Assembly: GCF_004027225.2 (NCBI RefSeq)
Contig: NC_046360.1
Location: 4,204,001-4,268,000, forward strand
Direction: 5' to 3'
Length of the DNA: 64,000 nt
Source of the DNA: Strigops habroptila
Taxonomy: Eukaryota > Chordata > Aves > Psittaciformes > Psittacidae
Position 1 is the first letter of the stretch, and the number at the start of each line of letters is the position of its first letter. Position numbers and translations under genes: made by a program. Shown here piece by piece: positions 1-11,688 of this stretch. The notes under the pieces are model-generated. The model had not been told where the DNA came from, ran no database searches, and was given only the letters and a program-made list of their open reading frames with translations.

Positions 1-1067
1 TGCCAGAAGCTTTCTTCCTAATAATTTGGGAGGACTCCTGTCATCCAGAGCTTTTGCTTATGTGGCACAGCGATGCTGAACTCCCTGCTGCCTATGGGGC
101 AGGGGCTTTTATAGGGGCAGGATGTCAAGCTGCTGCTTTTTGGAGATGGAATCTTTTTTATAAATAGCAGCAATACAGAAGGAATTCACAAGTGAAGTCA
201 GGACATGCATCAGGAGATAATCATATAGGAAAACTGAGGGAATGTGGGAGTTAATCTGCATGTGAGCCTGACAACAATAAATGGGGAAAAAAATAAACCT
301 GTGTTGACAGTTGTTAGATTGAAATCACTGGGGTCCAGAGATTCTGTCTGAATCTTTTCTGTCCTTCCTTGCAAATGGGCTAAAGGTTGTCATAGTGAAG
401 TTAAATGGTCTTATGTGTACATGCATGTGCTAGTAATTGAGGGTTGTTTGTTTTTCTTTGGAAAAACTCAAGTAGAATTGGCTTGTATTTCTGTTTGTGG
501 CAGGCTGCTGTAGTGATACTGGTCCTAAAAGGAATACAAAAGTTATTCCAGCTCTGCAGTCAAATCTGATTGTATATTAACACAACTCAAGATCATTAAG
601 CACATAAGCTCCTAGGGATTGTTGAGACCTATTGTGCAAGCCCAGAAAGCTGCTTTCAGAGAATTGCACATCATAAAAGTGGATCAAGAAAGACTGGTGG
701 GAATGTTGTTATTTTTGTGGGAGATTCCCCTGATTTCCTCAAAATATGGTGTTCAGAGCAACTATTCACCTGTTTTCTAAAGGATGCTGTGCAGTCATGC
801 AAACAAGTAATCAGAAGATAAGCTAGGGTTTGATCCTAATGTGTGTGAACTGCTCTCATGTGTGTTAGCTCTTTGTAGTAAATGCAGTATGGATTGTTTG
901 CATAGTTAAGTACTGCTACATTTGCTGTGGGTAGTTCTCAAACTATATTTGATATGTTACATTTTTGTATGTATTTTACTAAGTTAACATGAGTTGAGTT
1001 ACACAAATGCCTGCCATGACTGGATGAATAAGAAATCAGCTGCTTAATCTCTGTCATTCTCTAATAG
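1..1067 (+). other. AACS: AACS intron (3' part of an internal intron)
   Basis: This is intronic sequence upstream of the first visible AACS exon. I looked for the preceding coding exon, which should encode the residues just before the Val-Trp-Ala-His-Gly-Asp motif, and found none, so that exon lies before the window. The intron ends in a normal acceptor (AG at 1066-1067) after a T-rich stretch. Nothing else is recognisable in it. Confidence 0.7.
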
Positions 1068-1137
1068 GTGTTTGGGCCCATGGTGATTACTGCAAAATTA
1101 ATCCCAAGACAGGAGGAATTGTCATGCTGGGTCGCAG
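1068..1137 (+). CDS. AACS: acetoacetyl-CoA synthetase, internal exon (fourth from the end)
   Basis: AACS is a cytosolic, ATP-dependent ligase of the adenylate-forming (ANL) superfamily. It converts acetoacetate and CoA to acetoacetyl-CoA, sending ketone-body carbon into sterol and fatty-acid synthesis. This 70-nt exon encodes [22 protein letters not shown] and starts two bases into a Gly codon. It carries the His-Gly-Asp ATP-site motif (A7-type) and the start of the A8 hinge motif (Leu-Gly-Arg-Ser/Asp). It is bounded by AG at 1066-1067 and GT at 1138-1139 and ends with AG, which joins T of the next exon to make Ser. It runs in frame into the exon at 2011. The identity rests on near-exact recall of the vertebrate family C-terminus. 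The rest of the gene lies upstream of the window. Confidence 0.93.
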
Positions 1138-2010
1138 GTATAGTATTTTGATGAAAGCATTAAAATTTGCAAACTTCACCTTAGAGCATAATGTACATGA
1201 TTCTCCATCATGCCTGTTAGCTTTATATTACTTTTGTTAAATCCAGTATTGTGAATTCCAACCCTGAAATGAATAGGAGCAGCTGGATTAGAGGGAAGGA
1301 GCCCATTTCAAAGTTCTACTCCACTTTTATATATGTGAACACAAGACAGTGTTGGACTTGTTTTTCTATTCCATGGTTTATAATCATTTATGAGAGTTCA
1401 AATTGAGAGTGCAGCTCATTCAAGGAGGTGAATCAGGAAATTTCTGGTCTTGGCTTTGCCAACTGAAATTATAGAAGGTCAGGTATTAAGTTGTGCTTGT
1501 GTTGGCCATCACAGATATTCAAGATCACAGTTGTGGCTAAATTTTCTGCTTGCATTTAAAAGTTGTTGTTCGAAACAAAGTGGAGTGGATGCCTTGAAGC
1601 TGTATCTGGCATTGTCACAAATAGACCTGCTCAACAGACACACAGTGTGAGGCTGCTGTGTATGAAACATGAGTTGCAGCTATAAGACTGGAAAGTAATG
1701 ATGTGCAATTGCAATATGATGAAGTACTAAGATCCTTGGGCTGTTTTGTCATCAGTGGCATGTGTGTGTAGTTTTAGGCTACTGGAAAGAGGAGGCACTA
1801 GGAAAGGGTCAGTGAATAATGTTGAGCTTCTTTGTACAACTTCATTTTAATGAGCAAAATGCCTTTTTGAAACAAATTCTTTTAAAATTCTAATGTGGCT
1901 GCATACTCACTGCATGAAATGTGGAGAGATTTGGTTAATTGCATCAATTTTTCTCTTTTCATCAAATTAATCGCATTTCAATGCTTCTTTGTTTTGTTGG
2001 GGTGATTTAG
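1138..2010 (+). other. AACS: AACS intron between exons at 1068 and 2011
   Basis: This intron of about 870 bp has a GT donor at 1138 and a pyrimidine-rich region before the AG acceptor at 2009-2010. A 66-codon ORF inside it (1450-1650) resembles nothing and has no splice or coding support. No repeat or RNA gene was recognised. Confidence 0.8.
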
Positions 2011-2069
2011 TGATGGTACCTTAAATCCGAATGGAGTAAGATTTGGAAGTTCCGAAATCTACAACATAG
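2011..2069 (+). CDS. AACS: acetoacetyl-CoA synthetase, internal exon (third from the end)
   Basis: This 59-nt exon finishes the A8 hinge motif. With the split Ser codon it reads [20 protein letters not shown]. The Asp in Gly-Arg-Ser-Asp is the hinge about which the small C-terminal domain of ANL enzymes rotates between the adenylation and thioester-forming steps (family knowledge). Splice sites are AG at 2009-2010 and GT at 2070-2071. The exon ends one base into a Val codon, which is completed exactly by the TT that opens the exon at 2901. The extended Asn-Pro-Asn-Gly-Val-Arg-Phe-Gly segment is typical of AACS rather than of acetyl-CoA synthetases. Confidence 0.93.
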
Positions 2070-2900
2070 GTATGAAATTAACTTTCCACCTTTCAGCTAT
2101 GACATTGTTACCTTAAATCTTTATAATGCTTACATTTCAGGTGTTTGGAAGGATTAGGTAATAAAAGACTTGCCATTTTTCAAATGTCAGCATAGAGCAT
2201 ATTAGCATTAACAGTAAAATTCAGTTTTGAAGACTTGAAATGGATTGCTTTCCCAAAGTTTCTGTAGGGCTGGAGATGACTACTCAAGATCTGTTCTCTC
2301 TAAGATGATGCTTTCATATAATAGGGCCTTAAAGACTAATCACATAATGCAGATTTCTAAGAGAACCTAACTTCTGAGGCTTTTCTTCCTCCCTGCGAGA
2401 CAAGCGGTTTTATTCTGTCTTTCCTAATAATTAGAAGAAGTTCCTGAGCTTGTGCTTCATATTTCAGAGGTCTGTCTTGTGAAAGGCTGTGAAACTGCAC
2501 CTGCAGAGGTGCTAATCTGAGACTTAAGGGCCTGTTGCCTCTCCTGGTTCTTGTGTGATCAAGCATGTTAGTTTTCTGTCTATGCAGTAATGAGGGTTGT
2601 GAGGAAGCCCAAAGAAAATGGCTTAGTGTAAAAGCTTGTTGCCTGTCCCAAAAGCTATAGCAATTTTTTTTGTCCTGGACTTACATATTTATGGTCCTTA
2701 AACCTGGATTTTCACCTAAGTACAAGTTAAAATTTCAGAGCAGCCAGAGGGAAGCTTGTTGTAGAATAACCTCACCAGGATGTCTGTTTTGCCTTTGCAG
2801 CTCTGGGGAGCTGATACTTCTTTTGGTGCAACCACAAAACATGTGCGTACTGAATAATACACAAATGCAAGTGCTAATAAGGATTCTCCTTTCTTTTCAG
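2070..2900 (+). other. AACS: AACS intron between exons at 2011 and 2901
   Basis: This is an 831-bp intron running from GTATGA to a strong polypyrimidine tract and CAG acceptor (2885-2900). I saw no further gene or repeat. An ORF that starts at 2670 merely runs out of frame into the AACS exon. Confidence 0.8.
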
Positions 2901-3103
2901 TTGAAGCCTTTGAAGAGGTTTCTGATAGTCTCTGTGTCCCTCAGTACAACAAAGATGGGGAGGAGAGGGTGATACTCTTCCTGAAGATGGCATTAAACCA
3001 TGCATTCAGCAAGGATCTGGTGAAAAGAATCCAGGATGCAATCCGTAGAGCGCTTTCTGCCAGGCATGTTCCAAGCCTCATTCTAGAAACCAAAGGCATT
3101 CCG
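2901..3103 (+). CDS. AACS: acetoacetyl-CoA synthetase, penultimate exon
   Basis: This 203-nt exon encodes the bulk of the small C-terminal domain. It begins (V)[17 protein letters not shown] and ends [10 protein letters not shown]. It includes the motif R-H-V-P-S-L-I-L, which precedes the catalytic-lysine loop in AACS enzymes. The frame is open throughout with no stop or indel. Splice sites are a T-rich tract and CAG at 2898-2900, and CCG|GTATGT at 3103/3104. The phase changes to 0, so the next exon starts on a whole codon. Together the visible exons cover about the last 156 residues of a protein that is roughly 670 residues in mammals. Confidence 0.94.
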
Positions 3104-5097
3104 GTATGTCATGAAAAATGCTGCCTACTTTTTTCTTTGTCACCTTGAATAGTAATTAAGGAGCAGTTGTCATTGCTCTTCAAACCCACATGCGTGGAAA
3201 TTTTAGCATCTCAAAAGTGTATTCGAGCTTTATAAATAGTTTGTCTATGTTGCCTAGCAACATAATTTCATCTCCTTTTGAGCTAAGCATGTTTTTGTTT
3301 AACAATACCTAAAAATGCCCATTCTCAGTTTATAAATGTGTTGTGCTCTCTTAGTAATATATACTTAAACCTTTTAAATTACCTTTTTAATATTTGCCTT
3401 TAACTTCAGCTTTTCTGGCTACCCATAAGCTTATTTTGGTTCTGTTTTCCTGTTTCAAATGGCATGCTTATAAAAGCTGAGAGCACTGAGCAAGTTCATA
3501 AAATCATTTTGGAAGCCATTTCATCTTTACATCTCTTTAGCCACTTAAATGTAGCTCTATCAGTGCCCTAACTGTAGCAGTAATTAAAATCCTTGTGCTT
3601 ATGGGAGGAAGGTAGAGAAATCTGTACAGCTAAAGGTTCTGCATACTCAGCCTTCTGGAGCCATTACTCCAGTGCTCTCCTTTGCTGTATGAACCTTTTA
3701 GTTGGAATGCCTGTGTTTTATAGTCCTCTCTTATGGTCTTCTCAACAGCTGTATGAGTGGCAGAATGGGGTGCAGAGTGTAGTTGTCTCAAGTCCATTTG
3801 CATGTGGACCTGAGTGTGCCTACAGAAAAGACTCGAGACTTCAGACCAATTGTTTCATATAGACACCCATTTACTGCCAATATTGGTTTCAATGTGAAAG
3901 TAGTCTTCAGGACTGCCAGCCCCTGTGGTGCATGCAGTGATCTGGTTCTAATCTGTTGAGTTACTGCTGTTTCAGGCCACTGTTGGCATTTAATCTTTGG
4001 CTCAAAATGTCTTCTTTGCATGAGTCTAAAATCCCCTGTGCCTGTGAAATGGTGAAGCCTAGATTTTCTGGGCTGCAACTTAGTTTCTGCATGAAGTGTT
4101 GAACTTGTAAAGCGTGTAAATCACCTGAATGTATGGCACAAAGTTGATGGCAGTGAGGTGCTTGTGATGGGGTCCCTCAGGAAAGCCTGCTCAGATCATT
4201 AATTAGTTCACACTTTGACTGAATTTACAATTGAGTGAATTTTAATTACCTTTCAGGTAAACGTGCTAGTGGTGAAGTGATCAAAGCTCTCTCCCATCTT
4301 TGAAAGTTTGGCTTGGAAGGGAAACATTTTCCTATTTTCTGCTACTTTTAGAACTGTATTTGAATCCTCATCTGAAAATACAATCTAATCCTGACTGCGT
4401 GCAGGCACTATATACCGGTAGAAAAATATTGTAGCTGTGTTGAAGTGATTAGGATTTAAATAATACAAAGCACAGGTTTTAATGAGGTATCAAGGTGTTA
4501 AAAACATATTGAAAACTCTTAATCAAGTCTTTCTAGTCCTGTCCTGGCCAGGTAAGCATTCTGGTCATCATCCACAACCTGTTATGATTTGTTCTGAGAC
4601 ATTTAAATGTAAAGGACCATTTAAGCTCAGTGCTTCACTTCACCCTGTTAGAAACAGACTGTCCATTTAAGACACAAGACATGGTTTTCTTCTCCCCAAG
4701 CCCAATGGAGTTGGGCTTTTTTTTGAGCCCACACTTAGAAAATTAAAAATGGTTTGAAAACTGGAAGTGTCAGAACATGAAACATTGAAGTTTTTTGGTG
4801 TTTATACCATGATTCTGATCTGGTTTCATTGGATTAAGTTGGAGCTTGATCATGTTCTCACAGTATTTCCAAGTAGGAATAATAAGCTAAAATTACATCC
4901 AGACTCTTTGAATTCCAGTTACCCTTCAGTTGATTTTCAGAAGAAAGATCCAGTGCCTCAAGTGTAACAGAGAAGGGAAGACATTGCACTAAGCTTTGAT
5001 TTTGTTCTGGGATTGGAGGGGAGAGTGGTTCATGAATATTTCCATAAAGCTACTACATGAAAAGTGTAACTTTGTCATTGCCATTTTTGTTTTTCAG
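3104..5097 (+). other. AACS: last AACS intron
   Basis: This intron of about 2.0 kb is bounded by GTATGT and a T-rich tract with CAG (5082-5097). Short ORFs on either strand have no similarity that I recognise. No repeat, tRNA or other RNA gene was identified. Confidence 0.8.
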
Positions 5098-5235
5098 TAT
5101 ACAATAAATGGGAAAAAAGTGGAAGTAGCTGTGAAGCAAGTAATTGCAGGGAAGGAAGTTGAGCAGCGGGGCGCTTTCTCAAACCCAGAGACTTTGGACC
5201 TGTACCGAAATATTCCTGAGCTTCAGAACTTCTGA
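5098..5235 (+). CDS. AACS: acetoacetyl-CoA synthetase, terminal coding exon with stop
   Basis: This 138-nt stretch encodes the C-terminus. It starts [14 protein letters not shown] and ends [11 protein letters not shown] before TGA at 5233-5235. It holds the A10-type Gly-Lys-Lys motif; a lysine here contacts ATP and acetoacetate during adenylation in ANL enzymes (family knowledge). The acceptor is TTTTTCAG, ending at 5097. The upstream in-frame Met at 4996 is intronic and is not a real start. Ending with Asn-Phe fits the family, whose mammalian members end with a very similar Pro-Glu-Leu-Gln-x-Phe. All catalytic residues visible here are intact, so the gene looks functional. Confidence 0.95.
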   Translation, partial: YTINGKKVEVAVKQVIAGKEVEQRGAFSNPETLDLYRNIPELQNF

Positions 5236-6440
5236 AGTCACTTGTTTGGGTTTTTTTTTTTTTTTTGCATCTGTCTTTGTTTTGTGTTTGTTTTGTATAT
5301 ATACCAATACTGTATGTAAAGAAAAAGCTCTATTTAATACCAGTGGTTCTTTTAAAAGAAAAAATATTTCATGAAGTGCATTATGAAAGGCATGGGTAAA
5401 GTTTAGCTTCCTTTTATTGGTTAAATATGCCATATATCTTGGAGTTTTTCCAGCCTGGAAGGAGGAACCTGCCTGTTTTGATTTTTATCTATATGAGTGC
5501 ATCTTTTCTGGTTAGACTTACATCAACAGCCCATCAAACGGCAGCACCGGTAGCATCAGTTACAGTTGCAAATAGAATGTTTCTTTCATAAAATACTCAC
5601 TTTCTGGTTTTTTTTTAAACTGGATTTTTAGCAACACTTTTTTTCAGGCCATGTGTTTGTCACCTGTAAGGAATACACAGTGATTTAAACTACTTGACCA
5701 TGAAACATGCAAGTGTTCTATATGTAGTGTGCACTTAAATGTTTTTATAAAGCCAAATCATAATGCACTAAACCCATTTGACTTGACTCAGAACAATTTC
5801 AGTCTTGAAATATCTCATGGTACTCTTGAAGGTAATTGCTGCTTCATGTTGTGATGTAACCTTCCTATTGTTTTAAGCTTTTAGTTGATAGACTTCCCGG
5901 GGTTCAGAAGGTGGGGGAGCAATCATCTCCTCCTTATTCCTGATGTAACTTCCTGTTATTTCCAGGGAATTTTCTGTCATTACTGTGGATTAACATCATT
6001 GCAGTTGAAGGCAGCATTTTGCTTCCTTGTTTTGAACTTCCTTTATTGGCTTTAAGGCAATGATCCCATGTTATGTTAGCTGAAGAATTCCAGTGTGTTT
6101 ATTAAAAGCTGATGGATTTTGTAACTTTTTTTACTAAGTGTCACGTTGAAAGTTGAAGCCTAAAATGTTTTCTAGCTCTGTATCCTTCCAGTTTATAAAG
6201 GGAAAAATACTGTCATGAACATACTAAAACAGTAAAGCGGAAGCACTAAACCATTTCGTTTTTCATCAAATACAGTTGCAGTAGTTGTACCGAGCCTCTG
6301 GCATTCAGTATCTCCTGCACTATTTGAGTTTTGTGGGCTAAGTATTTAATGCATTAAAATCATGGATGTACTTACAGTTGTGTTGAATGCATTCAGCATT
6401 GATAGTTAATTAAAAGAAATTGATTCTTTAAATATATATA
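5236..6440 (+). other. AACS: AACS 3' untranslated region (end approximate)
   Basis: The 3' UTR begins right after TGA. It starts with a T16 run at 5251-5266 and is AT-rich. The end is placed near 6440 because of an ATTAAA at 6409-6414 followed by GT/T-rich sequence at about 6443-6495 that resembles a downstream cleavage element. Earlier ATTAAA hexamers at 6101 and 6353 could give shorter forms. No AATAAA was seen until about 8.77 kb. The length of about 1.2 kb is inferred. Confidence 0.55.
6409..6414 (+). terminator. AACS: candidate AACS poly(A) signal ATTAAA
   Basis: This is the most common variant poly(A) hexamer. It lies about 1.17 kb after the stop and is followed within 30-80 bases by a GT- and T-rich stretch. 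Alternative hexamers of the same sequence lie at 6101-6106 and 6353-6358, with weaker downstream context. Confidence 0.45.
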
Positions 6441-7054
6441 TTATATGTTACATGTGTTTTAATTTGCACTTGGTTGTTGGCTTTTTGTTTTCCTTTCAAT
6501 TGGGTGTCATGGAATTATTTTTAGCTTAATTTGTTACTGATATTTAGCTTAATTTGTTACTAAGTTTAATAGTTTTTATCCAAGTCCATCCCCCTACAAA
6601 ATTATTGTTCTCTGAAAGTTTTATCCTGTTTTCTTACGCAGAGCCCAGGACAAGTAAAACATTGCTGCTAGTTACGTATGCACGGTTGGCTCATTGAGAA
6701 GGTCACAGGTGAGCAGGAGTGGAAGACAGTGTCCTGAAAATGTGCCTTTTGTCATACAGTAAGAAGTTGCAGGTTGTGATATGTTGATGTTACTAAAAGG
6801 GATTGCACTGTAAGGCGTGTACTCTGTTACTTAGGGCAAAATTTAGATGCTTGTTTGGCTACAGCTAGTAAAAGTTTAATGTATATTTCTTCCACCCTGT
6901 GGTAGATCTGCTGCAGAATATGTCTCGTAACTCAGTAGTGGTGAAACTGCCTATGAATGCAGCTGAGGAGTAGCCCCTCTCAGGTGGTCTGTGGCTGAAT
7001 CAAAAGCACACAGTCATTGTGGACACCAGCTCCACATGCACTGCAGGATGCAGA

Positions 7055-7080
7055 AATGCCTCATTAGCAAATGAGGCATT
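7055..7080. repeat. perfect inverted repeat, 11-bp arms, 4-base loop
   Basis: The arms AATGCCTCATT and AATGAGGCATT are exact reverse complements around AGCA. The purpose is unknown. It sits about 650 bp after the presumed AACS cleavage site. Confidence 0.85.
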
Positions 7081-7131
7081 AAATGAGCTGGTCTCCATTT
7101 GACTTTCTGAACTGTACCAAGGCAGACAATA

Positions 7132-7149
7132 TACCATGCTGGCATGGTA
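7132..7149. repeat. perfect inverted repeat, 8-bp arms, 2-base spacer
   Basis: TACCATGC and GCATGGTA are exact reverse complements separated by TG. It lies only about 50 bp after the longer hairpin at 7055. Confidence 0.8.
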
Positions 7150-10100
7150 AATGTGATAGTATAAATACCAAGCACCCATTAGAAAAGTATAAAAATGAGC
7201 TATACAGCTGCCAATAACCTATGATTAAAAGTACTTTTAAATTCCTTTCCCCTCTGGCATGCTATATATAAATTTTACATTAACTGTGACTTTGTATTCA
7301 TTAAAACTTCATTATATTGTTCTTTAATTCATGCAAAATGTCTGGGGTTTATAAAGCCCACAGATCCTTATTAATAAGTAATTTTGGGATATTTCATTAA
7401 TTAAAGATAATTTAGAAGCACAGATGCATTAAGAACATATACAATGCCTAGAGGCTGCTTCTTTAATGTTATCCTGCTGTAAACACTGTAGAAAGTTTTG
7501 TTAACGGATATAATTTGATCTCTTGCAAATGTCATGTTGCAAAACTTTTCCCAGACTATAGTTACAAACAAAAAATAGATCTAGTTATATATTGATCTGT
7601 GTACTGAAAATGACTTTATAGCCATGAAGCCTTGACGGGTGGTACAAAATGCACTGTGCAGACCAAGGACTTGTCGGTGCCTCTCCTGGTTTCAAGGGTC
7701 TGAATTTCAAAAGTGCTGGATGCTGACAGCCATGGAAATCCAGGGAGGAGGAGAGGTATGTGGGTACTTACGTTAGGCTGCAAAGTGACTTGAAAGGAGG
7801 CTATGGCAGAGCTGGGAACACCGTCCAACTTCCTGAGTGGAGCTCCTCCCATTACAAATCCTGTCCTACAAGCATCCAACTTGGATTTATCTTAGCTTCT
7901 AGCGTAAGTGACCTGTTTCTTTGGTTACTGCCATGGAGCTGTGACTATGGCAGTATCCATCCAGTTGGGGATAGTTCAGAGCCTCACTGGCATGAAAGTA
8001 GGGAGCTAAAGTCGTTGCAGTTTGCAAAGGAAAAGCAGAGAACATAATTTGCTGCTTCCCATTCCAGGTTATGAGCTAGCTGTGCTCTTTCCAGGGCTTG
8101 GGCATAGTATAATTGTGGTCAAATATAATTTCAAGGGTGTCCTTACAAACTGCTAGCATCCAGATGCTGGGCTACAACAACAAGGTCTGGTGTGGTAGTG
8201 CAGCTCCTGATGCCATAGCATTGGCAACAACAGCTCCTGTGAGTACCACAGCTCTGGTGATCCTAAGGCATAAGCTGGGCAACCCTTGCAGAATGCCTGA
8301 GCTGACGGAGTGCTGACCTACCTCAGGTGGCTTTATCCAGAAAGACTTGATGCCTTGATTGTACCTTGAATGTGTAACCCCCTTCCTTTATTTTTTTTGT
8401 TGCCTATTTATGATTTGGGGTTCACAGTGTTTTGCCTGGAAAGTTGCATATGCAGATGTTAGTGGCATGCAAATAGAGCTGGTTCTGGAAACTGCTGTAA
8501 GCTCTGACATAATGCCCAACAGCAAGGAAATTCAGAGCAGAGGTACTTGAGGCCAGGTGCTTTTCTCACTTGGTCTTCTGCAGATTTGAGAGTGACTGTT
8601 GAGTTATGTGATGGAATCAGCACATTTGCTCTTGACTCATTGAGAGACGTAGTTTTATCATACCCCTTCTAGAAATGTGCTTTTGTCAGCTCCTGTTAGA
8701 GCAGGCACTTCCCCCACCCACTACCTCATGATTTCAGTTAATTTCTCTGGTTAGTGGTGGTTCTCAAAGAAATAAAGTGAGCTGGTACACAACAACCCAA
8801 GCAGGGCATAGCTGATAAAATTGTTTGTTGTTATGTGCAAGAGAAATTGGTTGTATGAATTACTTATTCAGTGGTTTTAGAACCACAGGTAATTGCCTGA
8901 CGGAATGCAACTTCCCTGGGGCTGTTACTGTCTTTCAGTTTAATGCATACATATTTAAAGGGATATCATTTACAAGGCAGAACAGTCACACAGGTGAATG
9001 GGTGTTAATATGTAAAATGCATTAGTAAGTAGTACCAGTATGTTCTTGAGATCAAACTCTGCAGGGTTTTGGTTTTGGGAGAACCAGTGTCTATAGGGAA
9101 CACTGGCAGGAAGATGGTGTCCAGGTGAATCTTTGTGGAAGGTGCTTGGGAATGATATACCCCATGCCATATCCCTGGATGGAAGTGCTGCCATAGTCCT
9201 CATGTAGGTAAGTGCAGCTCCAGCTGGCACACACCAGGGCTGTGGTGTGGCTAAATATCAGGACTAAGTTATTAAATGTCTTCCTGAATAGTGTGTGAAT
9301 CTTGGGTGCTCCACAGGCTCTTGAGGGAGGAGAAGGTTTGTGGATCATGAGCACTTCTGTGAATGTGACACACCTTTGCTGGAGAAGGCTGCTGCAGGAG
9401 CACAGTGCAGGAGCAGCATGAGGTCAGGCCCTTCATCTCTGTGATTTGGCTCCTTGGTGCTCAGAGGTACAAGAGCTTTGGTGGGAAAGGCACATTTGTC
9501 AACTAATGCATTTGAAATTGGCTGATACTGGGTTTCATGCTTGGGTCACAGCATGGAACAGACATTGATTTGGAAGAAGTGTTCTTTTGAATAACGCTTT
9601 ATTTCTCTGTATCTGCTTTTTCATTTCTTCTAGTTGGTCACTTTATTGAGCACTTAACCTCTGTCCACCTTTGGGACTCTGATCGGAGATGTTTCAGTAC
9701 ATAGAAGGCTTTGGTCTTCCTGCAGGTCATCTTTGGAGCTCTGCATTGAGCAATTTCTCCACTTAAATCTTCTAGCTCACCACTGGTTTCCCGAGGTGTC
9801 TGTCTACTGGCTGGATCTTGTGCCCTACAGAGCTAAGTCCAAAAATGCTTGGCTCATCCTTCTCCCTTTGTGAGGAGGATATTTTTAGTTCTTAAATAAT
9901 CAGGTCTTAGACAGCAACAAGAGGCAACTTAATTTTCTTCTACATCTTTTATAGAAAGAGGAAGCTACATGTCATATGCTGTATTCTTCCAGAAATAAAA
10001 TGAGGTTGCGAATTGCTGTGAAGCATGGCCACAGTCCAGTACAGCAGCCTCCGAGCTGATGAGAGCACACTTATTTTCCTTGCTGGGAATTAGGGGCCTT

Positions 10101-11659
10101 TTTAGATTCAAATAATGAGATAATCAACATCAGTTTGAGCATCTTGCTCTACATGATCTGTGTGCAAAGTGGGAGTGACTCTGCTTCCCTCTCCTTTGCA
10201 TAACAGTCTCTGAAATGCCATTAGCGAGTCAAAGAGTGTCTCAGAACAATTTCAGTTGCAGAACAATAAGATGTCCCAAAGTATTAATGTAGCAGGCTGC
10301 AGCTGTCCACACAATTTCTCATCATTGCTTCTGATGGCCAGAGAAATTCTTCCAAACCACCGGTTGGAGATGAACTCAAGTGATAAAACAGCGTTGGTGG
10401 CGGTGGGAAAATCCTTGGTATGCCATTGTTTAACATGTTAGTGAAAGCTTAATTGGACCTTGTACTTCTTAATTAGAAGACCTTAACAAATTCTCATCTT
10501 ACTACTTTTGACAAGTGGTTTTACAAAGTTCAAGAGGCTTATCAGCATTCAGGGTGAGATTGCTGCTGAATGATAATGTCCTTTGAAAAACCCCCATCAT
10601 CTCCAGGATTGTTAATGAGTTTACAATAGCAGATTAATGTATACATGGAGACGTTCACATCACTAATGAGCAGTCTGGTCAAAAAAAAAGAAAGAACAAT
10701 CCCTTTTTCAGTTCTGTTCCCTCTTCTGCAGTGATTTAGAGGAAGTTCAGAATTGGTTGTACCACTGATGGGTATATTCCTCTGTGGTTTCTCTTTTAGT
10801 TCTACAGTGAGGTTGTTTCTAATGTTTCTAGCTTATTGATCTACAGCCTGTGTGTTTTGCCAAGGAATAGGAGAGTATTTCTTCTCATTGTATGGTTTGC
10901 ACGCTCTTAAAAACATGGCTTGGTTGTATTACGTTGTTCTCCATGGCCCTGGATGCGGTATTATGGCAAATGGCTCAAACACCAGCTTTTAAAGGAGAGA
11001 GTTTGTGTTACAAGAACAAGCTCTGAGCTGCACAGTAAGAGCTGTTAAGAGGAGAGCTGAAATTGGTGGCGATGTGAAGGATTGAGAGTTGGATGGGGGG
11101 GTGTGTGTCTGGGGCAGGAGAAAGTAAGGCTGGAAGAGGAGGAGGTTCTGGCGGTGCCCCTTGCTCTGCAGTCGTTGGATGCTGTGATTTTTGGGAGCCT
11201 GTAGCTGAACACCCACTCCTAGGAAGTGCCTGCTCAGTTTGGCTTTGCTACTTTGAGAAGATATGTTTTGGAAGCTGTATGCAAAACCTAGTCGCACTGA
11301 ACCAATGAAGTTCTCTTTGATGGGGATAAGAGCTCTAGTGTCATGTTCAAACAGCCTAATTTTAGTTAAGCCCCATCTTAGCATGATTGACTTTTTTCCC
11401 TTTCTAAAGATGACTTTATCTCAGGCTCTTCTCTCTAGAGCAGCCAGAGGAGGAGAGTCCCAGCCTGTTTATAGCACTGTTACCTCTCATGATCTCTGCC
11501 TGCATCTGTGGCATCTTTTGCTCAGGAAAAGGTGTTTTTTACGAGCTTGGTGACATGTGGAGTTGCACTTCCTTCCTTTGCAGTGGGTTTTAAACTGATG
11601 GGACTTGCCTGGTGCAGCTGGTCCTGGGTGATGGGACTGGGACAGGCACAGGCAGTGGC

Positions 11660-11688
11660 ACTTGAGCAAGTGGGTGGCTTGCTCAAGT
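11660..11688. repeat. perfect inverted repeat, 11-bp arms, 7-base loop
   Basis: ACTTGAGCAAG and CTTGCTCAAGT are exact reverse complements around TGGGTGG. A partial third copy (TTGCTTGAGT) follows at about 11691-11700, so alternative pairings are possible. Confidence 0.85.

Noticed and set aside
2670..2972. 100-codon ORF overlapping the AACS exon at 2901
   Set aside because: It is in a different frame from AACS across the exon; the AACS frame has clear family residues.
4996..5235. 79-codon ORF beginning with Met at 4996
   Set aside because: The first part is AACS intron before the acceptor at 5097. Only 5098-5235 is coding.
10989..11384. 131-codon minus-strand ORF
   Set aside because: Low-complexity composition and an overlapping plus-strand ORF of similar quality; no family resemblance.
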